From contig NZ_CP087112.1 of NCBI RefSeq assembly GCF_025643255.1, positions 1,426,001 to 1,490,000 of the forward strand: a stretch of DNA of 64,000 nt, written 5' to 3'. The translations under genes were made by a program, and so were the position numbers. The notes under the pieces are model-generated. The model did no database searches. It saw only the letters and a program-made list of their open reading frames with translations, and was not told where the DNA came from. Below, piece after piece: positions 57,287 through 64,000 of the stretch (position 1 is the first letter of the stretch; the number at the start of each line of letters is the position of its first letter). This stretch comes from Halomonas sp. 7T. GTDB lineage: Bacteria; Pseudomonadota; Gammaproteobacteria; Pseudomonadales; Halomonadaceae.

Positions 57287-57646
57287 ATGGCGACTAACGA
57301 TACAACCCCTTCCATGCCATGGATGGACAGTGCCCAACCTATGCAGGCTTGGTGGCATCAATACTGTCTTTTAAGCACGATGCCTATGGTACGACTGCAA
57401 ATCGCCTGGCTGGAAAATGTGACTCAGACTATGCAGATGGAGGCACAACTCTTTCAAGCTCTCGCTAAAAATAGTGAGAAACTAACACTTTGTCTGACCG
57501 ATAATCCGAACTACTGTAATGCTGCTGAGCTGACGGAACACTATCATGAGATGGTTAAGACACTCACCGATGCCAACATGGAGCGCCTAACGAACGTTTC
57601 ACAACTTTCCCATGAGTTTCGCCGCTGCTTATGGGAAGAGATCTAG
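57287..57646 (+). CDS. Uncharacterised 119-residue helical protein
   Basis: AAGGAG lies 6 bases before the ATG at 57287; a longer upstream reading to 56999 crosses the antisense DUF2970 gene and is rejected. The protein is predicted almost wholly helical, with aromatic N-terminal residues (PWMDSAQPMQAWWHQY) and several cysteines (Cys37-like CLLST, TLCLT, NYCNA, RRCLW; exact numbers not computed). It has no signal peptide or membrane segment. Some phasin-like granule-associated proteins have a similar make-up, but I do not recognise a family. It precedes the small lipoprotein gene by 88 bases. Confidence 0.7.
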   Translation: MATNDTTPSMPWMDSAQPMQAWWHQYCLLSTMPMVRLQIAWLENVTQTMQMEAQLFQALAKNSEKLTLCLTDNPNYCNAAELTEHYHEMVKTLTDANMERLTNVSQLSHEFRRCLWEEI

Positions 57647-57734
57647 CAATTTACAATTATGCGCGTTGAGCCCTATAGTGCCGCTCACTGTTTACTTCAA
57701 AACGAAGCAGCAACCTCAAACTATGGAGCCAACT

Positions 57735-57932
57735 ATGCCCAAATGTCGTATGTTCATTCCTTTTATCACCTTGGGCTTGTTGTTGCCTTTAGCGGCCTGC
57801 ACCACTTATACGTGGCCAGACGGCTCTCAAGAAACTGTGCTGGGTGTCGTTCCAGAAGACGACAACCAGCGCTATGAAGAAAGACAGGCAGAGGGCGTTC
57901 GATACCGTTCGCCAACTGATATTCCTGAATAA
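57735..57932 (+). CDS. Small lipoprotein, uncharacterised
   Basis: A 65-residue predicted lipoprotein. The signal peptide MPKCRMFIPFITLGLLLPLA leads to lipobox LAAC (cysteine near 22). The mature part is short and acidic with TWPDGSQETVLGVVPEDDNQRYEERQAEG. GGAG lies 6 bases before ATG 57735; the upstream in-frame start at 57612 lies inside the previous gene. It resembles the many small membrane-anchored lipoproteins of gammaproteobacteria, but I have no family name. Regulated expression cannot be judged. Confidence 0.72.
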   Translation: MPKCRMFIPFITLGLLLPLAACTTYTWPDGSQETVLGVVPEDDNQRYEERQAEGVRYRSPTDIPE

Positions 57933-58046
57933 CGCTATATTTACATCCACTTCCGGTGCCTTACGTTTGCCATCCCCCAATTACTGCGCTGCAGCATATA
58001 TTTCCCTATACTGTAGCCTGTATTGACACATCAACGGGGGCACGGA

Positions 58047-60770
58047 ATGGCCAAAACACCACTACCTAATGAAATCACTGCTACGTGGCATAATATTGAA
58101 ACTGATGACGCTATATCGTCATTGCAATCAAGCACCACCGGTTTATCCAGCCAAGAAGCCGAAACAAGGCTAACAACCCATGGCCCTAATCGGCTACAGC
58201 AAGAACAGGCACGGCCATGGTATCGACGCTTTGTTGATCAGTTTAACAACATATTGATGCTCATTTTGATCGTTGCCGCTGTTGCCAGCGCCCTAATGGG
58301 TCATCACCTGGATGCCGCTGCTATTCTTGGCGTAGTGGTAATCATTGCATTAATTGGTTTTTTTCAAGAAGGAAAGGCTGAGCAGGCTATTCAAAGCATA
58401 CGCAATATGCTTTCTCCACAAGCTACGGTGTTGCGCAATGGTCAACGAACTGTTGTCGACGCGGAGACAATCGTTCCTGGCGATGTGGTACTGATTGAGA
58501 GCGGAGACCGCGTTCCCGCTGATCTCCGGTTAATAGAAGTAAAGCGTTTTTGCACTGATGAAGCTGCGCTTACTGGCGAGTCAATACCGGTTGATAAACA
58601 TATCCTTCCTGTGTCTGCCAACGCCGATTTGGCCGAACGTAGCTCAATGGCTTATGCAAGCACCATTGTTGTTCAAGGCACAGCGAAAGGATTAGTCGTC
58701 GCAACAGGTACCCAGACTGAAATTGGTAAGATTTCTGAGTTAGTTCGCGGTGTCGAGCAGCTTAAAACGCCGTTGCTACGCCAGCTGGATCGTGCTGGAA
58801 GCATGCTCGCATTTTTTATATTAGGTGCCGCTGCACTCACAGCAGCCGTGGGAAGCCTTGTCCACAACCAACCTCTCGATGAAATGTTTATGGCCGCAGT
58901 AGGCTTGGCGGTAGCTGCTATACCAGAAGGTTTACCTGCCATTGTGACGATTAGCCTAGCCCTTGGCGTTCAGCGCATGGCAAAACGAAAAGCAATTATC
59001 CGACGTCTACCGGCTGTGGAAACCCTTGGGTCAATTTCGACAATTTTTTCCGATAAAACAGGTACGCTTACTCGTAACGAGATGACAGCGACGGCTATTT
59101 GGTTAGGTGACGCTCAATACGCCATTGAGGGTACCGGCTTTAATCCCGAAGGTAACATTCGGCCAATAGCGACTGACTCTGACTCTCAATCACAGCCTTC
59201 CTCTATTATTACTGAAGATCATCCGGCATTAAGCCACTTTCTAACGGTAGCTTCGCTTTGCAATGATGCCGAACTCTCTCAAAGTGGCGATGCGTACCAT
59301 ATTGTCGGCGACCCAACGGAAGGGGCACTTATTGTGGCTGCTGCTAAAGCAGGGTTGGAAATTCAGCCTCTTCGCGAGCGCCACCCGCGAATTGATGCGA
59401 TTCCTTTTGAGTCTGAACATAAATACATGGCAACGGTGAACAAGCTTGATGATAGCCATAGAGTCTTAGTGAAAGGCGCTCCGGATCGGCTACTTGAGAT
59501 GTCGAGCCATACGTTGAGCCAATCAGGGCTATCACCTATCGATCGCCAACAGTGGGAAGAACGGATTGAGGAGCTCTCCTCTCAGGGGTTGAGAGTACTC
59601 GCCATTGCAGAGAAAACATCGGTCGACTCGCAGTCGCTTGATCATCAACACATTCAACAGGATCTCACCTTTTTAGGCATTATCGGCTTACTCGACCCGC
59701 CGCGGGAAGAGGCAATCAACGCGGTAAAAGAGTGTCTGCGAGCAGGTATTCGTCCTGTCATGATTACTGGTGACCATGCTGCCACCGCACTTTCTATCGC
59801 TAAACAACTAGGTTTTTCACAGACAGAGCGTGTGGTTACCGGTCGCGAAATCGAAGCCATGAGTGATTCGCAGCTTGAAGAGGTAATTACGGATGTCGAT
59901 GTATTCGCCCGTGCATCGCCTGAACACAAGTTAAGATTGGTTAAAGCTATGCAGGCACAAGGCGGTATATGCGCAATGACAGGCGATGGGGTCAATGATG
60001 GCCCGGCGCTTAAGCGTGCCGATGTTGGCGTAGCAATGGGCATTCAAGGCACAGAGGCTGCGAAAGATGCCTCGGAAATGGTGCTTGCTGACGATAACTT
60101 TGCCACGATCGTGAATGCGATCGCTGAAGGCAGAAAAGTCTACGACAACATTCGTAAAACAATTACCTTTATCTTACCAACCAATGGTGCGCAAGGTTTA
60201 GCTATCATGTTGGCGGTACTAGCGGGCACCAATCTGCCAATCACACCGCTTCAAGCGCTTTGGGTCAACATGGTAGTCGCTACCACTCTAGGCTTAGCCC
60301 TTGCCTTCGAAGAGAGTGAGCAAGATCTGATGCAACGCCAACCGCGAGACCCAAAAGCGGCGCTGCTCGATATGTTTTTACTGTGGCGAGTCATCTTTGT
60401 CTCATTGCTGCTGCTGGGCGGTGTTTTCAGCGTTTTTAGCTGGATTTTAACCCAGGGTGAAAGCATTGAATTAGCGCGCACGGCCGCTGTCAATATGCTG
60501 GTGGTTGGTAGCGCGGCCTATTTAATTAATAGTCGCTTTTTGATTAACAGCACGCTCTCCTTCCACGGCCTTTTTAGTAGCCGTATGGTTTGGTTGGCGA
60601 TTGGCGCTATTATGCTTCTGCAGCTAGCATTCACCTATTGGTCAGTGATGCAGGCTATTTTTGCCAGCGAAGCATTACAACTGCAACACTGGTTAGCTAT
60701 TTTGCTGTTCAGTCTCGTCATCTATGCATTAGTCGAAATAGAAAAGGCGGTGTGGCGCCGTCTGCGTTAA
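58047..60770 (+). CDS. P2-type cation-transporting ATPase, ion specificity uncertain
   Basis: A 907-residue P-type ATPase. The actuator motif TGES is at 176-179, PEGLP in the fourth membrane segment at 293-297, phosphorylation site DKTGT from Asp336, and the hinge GDGVNDGPAL is near 650. This layout fits PacL/SERCA-like calcium ATPases. However, the sixth membrane segment reads LWVNMVVATTLG (738-749), where SERCA has LWVNLVTDG, so the threonine and aspartate that bind calcium are replaced by Val744 and Ala745. The ion is therefore uncertain. The start follows a GGGGG stretch; a TTG at 58023 is rejected. Confidence 0.9.
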   Translation: MAKTPLPNEITATWHNIETDDAISSLQSSTTGLSSQEAETRLTTHGPNRLQQEQARPWYRRFVDQFNNILMLILIVAAVASALMGHHLDAAAILGVVVIIALIGFFQEGKAEQAIQSIRNMLSPQATVLRNGQRTVVDAETIVPGDVVLIESGDRVPADLRLIEVKRFCTDEAALTGESIPVDKHILPVSANADLAERSSMAYASTIVVQGTAKGLVVATGTQTEIGKISELVRGVEQLKTPLLRQLDRAGSMLAFFILGAAALTAAVGSLVHNQPLDEMFMAAVGLAVAAIPEGLPAIVTISLALGVQRMAKRKAIIRRLPAVETLGSISTIFSDKTGTLTRNEMTATAIWLGDAQYAIEGTGFNPEGNIRPIATDSDSQSQPSSIITEDHPALSHFLTVASLCNDAELSQSGDAYHIVGDPTEGALIVAAAKAGLEIQPLRERHPRIDAIPFESEHKYMATVNKLDDSHRVLVKGAPDRLLEMSSHTLSQSGLSPIDRQQWEERIEELSSQGLRVLAIAEKTSVDSQSLDHQHIQQDLTFLGIIGLLDPPREEAINAVKECLRAGIRPVMITGDHAATALSIAKQLGFSQTERVVTGREIEAMSDSQLEEVITDVDVFARASPEHKLRLVKAMQAQGGICAMTGDGVNDGPALKRADVGVAMGIQGTEAAKDASEMVLADDNFATIVNAIAEGRKVYDNIRKTITFILPTNGAQGLAIMLAVLAGTNLPITPLQALWVNMVVATTLGLALAFEESEQDLMQRQPRDPKAALLDMFLLWRVIFVSLLLLGGVFSVFSWILTQGESIELARTAAVNMLVVGSAAYLINSRFLINSTLSFHGLFSSRMVWLAIGAIMLLQLAFTYWSVMQAIFASEALQLQHWLAILLFSLVIYALVEIEKAVWRRLR

Positions 60771-63223
60771 TGCGCTGAGCCACTGCCCCGCTTTGTCTTG
60801 GCAGTGGCGTTCGCAGCTAGCGGATCACTAGGCCAAGGGTGCTTCGGATACCGACCACGCATCTCCTTACGCACTTCTGGGTAGCCATTCAGCCAAAAAC
60901 TGCGCAAATCTTGAGTCACTTGTAGCGGCCTTTTGGCTGGTGAAAGCAGATGGACGAGCACTACAACATTCCCCCTGGCAACCGTAGGAGAGTCTTGCCA
61001 TCCAAACGCTTCTTGCAGCTTAATCGCTAGTACTGGCGGGCAGCCATCTCGGCAGGGAGCGTAATCAAGCCTTACCTGACGGCCACTAGGCACATGTAAC
61101 GACATAGGCACTAATTGCTCCAAAGTAGCCTGCTCTTCCCACTTCAACGACGCCCATAAATGCGTATGAAAAGGCATTTTTTCTAGCTGGCTCATGCGTG
61201 CCATACCCGCTAGGTAGGGTGAGAGCCATGTATCCAGCGCATTGACTAACGCTTCATCTGACCAGTCTGGCCACTGATCTGGAAAAAGACGATGGAGCAG
61301 CGCCATGCGGCCCTGCAGCTGCTTCACTTCTTTTGTGAACACTATCTCTGGACGTTGTTTCAGCCCACTAAGCAAGGCGTGCTGAACCGCCTCAGCAGGA
61401 AGCTCTCTGAGTGGACGAGAAGCTAACACCAGCTCTCCATGGCACTGAACGGCTTCGCCGACAAGCTTGCGTTGGGATTCTGACCAATAGATCCGATCCA
61501 TCCACTGCTGGGCGCTCGGAAAACAATTACTTAATGTTGCTAGTGTCATCGACTCTGCCAAGTAAATTGCGGCCTCGCTTGAAGCACTTTCAAGACTCAC
61601 TGCAACAAGGTAAGAGGCATTTGCCAGTGGGTGGCCGCTTGGCAACGTGGCCGTTTTTCCATTCGCCAATTTAAACCGGCCGTGCGTAATACGTTGGGCG
61701 ACGCGATCCGGATAAGCCAGTGTCAGCAACACGCTCAGTGGCTCGTAACTAACATTACGAGGCAGCGTCGTCCCTGCTACTCTAGCCAAACGATCAGCCT
61801 CCTTTTGCCACTGAGGATAACGCGAAGGCCAGGCAAATCGCGGTGCTAAAGCCTCTTGTAAAGGGCCGTTCAAACGCTCTCCACTCTCTAATAGCGCTGC
61901 CACTCCACAGGCTAATGGCAGCGCACTGAGTGAAGAAGATCTTTCCAACATAACCGCTAATCGCGGCTCAACCGGCCAAAGTGCACTCTGCTTACCCAGC
62001 GGCGTAAGCTTGGCTGCCGAATCAATGATGCCTAGTTGCTCAAGCAGCGCCTGGCCACTTTGCCAAGCGCCCTTTGGCGGTGGAGTCATCCATGCCAGCG
62101 CGTCTGGTGACTGAACGCCCCAGACCGCGACCTCAAGTACCAGTTTGGATAAATCAGCCTGGGCTATTTCTGGCTCGCCATAGGCAACCAGCGGCTGCTC
62201 TTTGGGCCATAAGCGAAAACATATTCCTGGTTGCTGCCGCCCGGCACGTCCCCTGCGCTGATCCGCGCTGGCGCGATTAACACGTCGTGTGGTTAAGCGT
62301 GTTAACCCTGTACGCGGCTGAAATAGTGGCACCCGCTCCAGGCCAGCGTCGATAACCACATTGACACCGTTTACGGTGACACTGGATTCAGCAATAGCGG
62401 TTGATACAATCACACGTTGGCGCACTTCATGAGGCTTCAACGCAGCTTGCTGTGCTTCGATAGGCATTCGCCCGTGTAATGCACGCACTTCAATATTAGG
62501 CATACCACTCTCCAGCGTCTGCACTAGTCGAGTAATTTCAGCCACTCCGGGTAAGATAACCAGCGCATCGCGGGCATCTGGCCATGATAGAGCCTCACTT
62601 ATCACGCGAAAAGCCGCCATTTCTAACGATTCGCTGCCGCGTGTAGGACGATACTGTGTTTCAACAGTGAATTGTCGCCCGCTGCTCTCAATGACGGGAG
62701 TATCGTTTCCCAACACATTTTTCAACGCGGCGACATCAAGCGTGGCCGACATCACAATAAGCCGCAGGTCATCGCGAATGCTCTGCTGTATATCCAGCGC
62801 AAACGCAAGTCCAAGATCCGCTTCAAGACTGCGTTCATGAAACTCATCAAAAATAATGCCTGCAACGCCTTCAAGGAGCGGGTCATCCTGCAGCATGCGA
62901 GTAAGCACTCCCTGGGTAACGACCTCTAAACGGGTTTGTGCACTCACTTTACTGTCACCGCGCATGCGATAACCAACCGTCTGGCCAACCGGCTCATTAA
63001 GCTGTTCTGCCATATAGCTGGCTGCTAACCGCGCCGCAACACGTCTTGGTTCTAGCAACAAAAGCTTTTGACCTTGCGTCCACAGGCTGCCAAGTAGTGT
63101 TACTGGTACACGGGTAGTTTTACCCGCTCCCGGCTGAGCCACCAAAATCAGTCGGTTGTGAGTATCCAATGCGGTTTGCAAAGCGGCTAGATGCGGCTCA
63201 ATAGGCAAGCTAGACATAATCAT
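60767..63223 (-). CDS. hrpB: ATP-dependent RNA helicase HrpB
   Basis: An 818-residue DEAH-type helicase. Walker A is AQPGAGKTTRV (about 34-44), the DEAH box reads DEFH (in IIFDEFHERS), motif III is MSATLD, and motifs V and VI are STAIAESSVTV and DQRRGRAGRQQPG. The long C-terminal HrpB-specific region with DYAPCRDGCPPVLAIKLQE is present. Its cellular role is poorly known. Its start overlaps the TetR stop (TAATG) and its stop overlaps the convergent ATPase stop. ATG 63223 or 63217 is possible. Confidence 0.95.
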   Translation of the reverse strand: MIMSSLPIEPHLAALQTALDTHNRLILVAQPGAGKTTRVPVTLLGSLWTQGQKLLLLEPRRVAARLAASYMAEQLNEPVGQTVGYRMRGDSKVSAQTRLEVVTQGVLTRMLQDDPLLEGVAGIIFDEFHERSLEADLGLAFALDIQQSIRDDLRLIVMSATLDVAALKNVLGNDTPVIESSGRQFTVETQYRPTRGSESLEMAAFRVISEALSWPDARDALVILPGVAEITRLVQTLESGMPNIEVRALHGRMPIEAQQAALKPHEVRQRVIVSTAIAESSVTVNGVNVVIDAGLERVPLFQPRTGLTRLTTRRVNRASADQRRGRAGRQQPGICFRLWPKEQPLVAYGEPEIAQADLSKLVLEVAVWGVQSPDALAWMTPPPKGAWQSGQALLEQLGIIDSAAKLTPLGKQSALWPVEPRLAVMLERSSSLSALPLACGVAALLESGERLNGPLQEALAPRFAWPSRYPQWQKEADRLARVAGTTLPRNVSYEPLSVLLTLAYPDRVAQRITHGRFKLANGKTATLPSGHPLANASYLVAVSLESASSEAAIYLAESMTLATLSNCFPSAQQWMDRIYWSESQRKLVGEAVQCHGELVLASRPLRELPAEAVQHALLSGLKQRPEIVFTKEVKQLQGRMALLHRLFPDQWPDWSDEALVNALDTWLSPYLAGMARMSQLEKMPFHTHLWASLKWEEQATLEQLVPMSLHVPSGRQVRLDYAPCRDGCPPVLAIKLQEAFGWQDSPTVARGNVVVLVHLLSPAKRPLQVTQDLRSFWLNGYPEVRKEMRGRYPKHPWPSDPLAANATAKTKRGSGSAH

Positions 63224-63882
63224 TACGCGGGCATATTGCTAGACGGAGATGATTGCCGAATGCCACAGCCTTTTAAAATAACCTGCTCTAAAAACTGAGA
63301 GATCGACTCAATATCAGCTTCACTGAGCGTATTTTGTCCTAATATACCGCTTACTTGAGCACTATATTCTGTGTAATGCTGGGTAGATGACCAAATCAGA
63401 AATATCAGCCAGCGGGGATCAACATCATCCATCTTCCCCTGTGACGACCACTGGCGAATAATCGCCGCTCGTGAGGCTACCCACTCTTTTAATTCACCTG
63501 ATAAGTAGTCACTTAGAAAGGGGGCGCCGGCCAAAATTTCTGCAGCAAATAGCTTTGAACCCTCAGGATAACGCTGTCCGAGCAGCATTTTGGTACGAAT
63601 GAACTCACTCAGCACCTGCCCAGGATCACTTTCAGGGGTAATATCTTCAAGGACTGCATTCCAACGACTCATCATGCGATTTAACAATCGCACATACAGT
63701 GCCTGCTTGCTCCCCATGTAGTACAAGATATTGGCTTTGGGTAAACCTGCTTGGTCAGCAATCGCCTGTAGGCTCGCGCCGCGGTAACCGTGCTGAGAAA
63801 ATACCTGTTCTGCGGCACTTAAAATGCTTTGTTCAATACGATCACGGCTGGCATTTTCATAGTTAGCGGTCTCAGCCGACAT
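63223..63882 (-). CDS. TetR/AcrR-family regulator, RutR-like
   Basis: A 219-residue repressor. The N-terminal helix-turn-helix spans about 15-65 (ILSAAEQVFSQHGYRGASLQ, AGLPKANILYYMGSKQALY). The C-terminal domain has FAAEILAGAPFL and LIFLIWSSTQHY, as in the RutR-type ligand-binding domain. In E. coli RutR senses uracil and thymine and controls pyrimidine degradation. GGAG precedes the ATG. It is upstream of hrpB in the same strand, with a one-base overlap, so the two are probably co-transcribed. Its true target may lie beyond the window end at 63883 onward. Confidence 0.9.
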   Translation of the reverse strand: MSAETANYENASRDRIEQSILSAAEQVFSQHGYRGASLQAIADQAGLPKANILYYMGSKQALYVRLLNRMMSRWNAVLEDITPESDPGQVLSEFIRTKMLLGQRYPEGSKLFAAEILAGAPFLSDYLSGELKEWVASRAAIIRQWSSQGKMDDVDPRWLIFLIWSSTQHYTEYSAQVSGILGQNTLSEADIESISQFLEQVILKGCGIRQSSPSSNMPA

Positions 63883-64000
63883 GGAGATAGCTCCTAAAAT
63901 TTTTCAAGAATCGCTGGCATGGATAAAACAGCATACTGCACCAAATTGGAAATATGGTCTGCCTAGAACTGACGGAGCAGTGCTGGAACACGCATTTACT

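Noticed and set aside
57612..57734. N-terminal extension of the small lipoprotein
   Set aside because: It overlaps the previous gene and would bury the signal peptide and lipobox inside the protein.

Overview
The window looks like part of a gammaproteobacterial chromosome, most likely from a halophile of the Halomonas/Halomonadaceae group. The reasons are moderate GC content, Pseudomonas-like gene orders (coxBA-ctaG-coxC-SURF1-ctaA; thrS-infC-rpmI-rplT-pheST-ihfA; tig-clpP-clpX-lon-hupB-ppiD), a YehZYXW-type osmoprotectant transporter, and IF-3 with an IKR...QDKR N-terminus like Pseudomonas. The genus is inferred from general knowledge, not from a database search. I see no prophage, insertion sequence, CRISPR array, rRNA or tRNA.

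Region by region. (1) 1-13300: an acyl-CoA catabolic island. It holds a truncated acyl-CoA dehydrogenase, a PaaG-like crotonase, a flavin oxidoreductase, etfBA, a tightly overlapping operon (acyl-CoA dehydrogenase, acyl-CoA ligase, hotdog thioesterase, polytopic membrane protein), a PaaH-like dehydrogenase, a PcaF/PaaJ-like thiolase and an IclR regulator. Together these can import or activate a carboxylic acid, oxidise it to acetyl-CoA units and pass electrons to ETF. Two matching operator-like sequences lie in the divergent promoter region. (2) 13357-16864: a complete Mla-like MCE lipid transport operon with a STAS-MlaE fusion and a lipoprotein. (3) 16883-22261: a branched-chain 2-oxoacid dehydrogenase operon (E1alpha, E1beta, E2) followed after 9 bases by a Hanks-type protein kinase. 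(4) 22392-26234: an OsmF/YehYXW-type ABC importer. (5) 26336-30976: cysS, glnS, then ppiB-lpxH on the other strand. (6) 31014-39450: protein quality control (ppiD, hupB, lon, clpX, clpP, tig). (7) 39686-48145: a small membrane protein, a flavodoxin, DUF2788, then ihfA-pheTS-rplT-rpmI-infC-thrS read on the minus strand. (8) 48354-49993: an OmpA-like lipoprotein and a DUF2489 protein. (9) 50082-57156: an aa3-type cytochrome c oxidase cluster with assembly factors plus a short DUF2970 gene. (10) 57287-63882: two small uncharacterised genes, a P-type ATPase with an altered ion site, hrpB and a TetR/RutR-like regulator.

Most of the window is core housekeeping. The parts most worth following up are the kinase next to the branched-chain dehydrogenase, a 150-base multi-hairpin palindromic element at 2745-2901, the paired operator candidates at 9400-9498, the P-type ATPase of uncertain ion specificity, the hexanucleotide repeat of in-frame stop codons at the end of lpxH, and the non-ATG start of infC.
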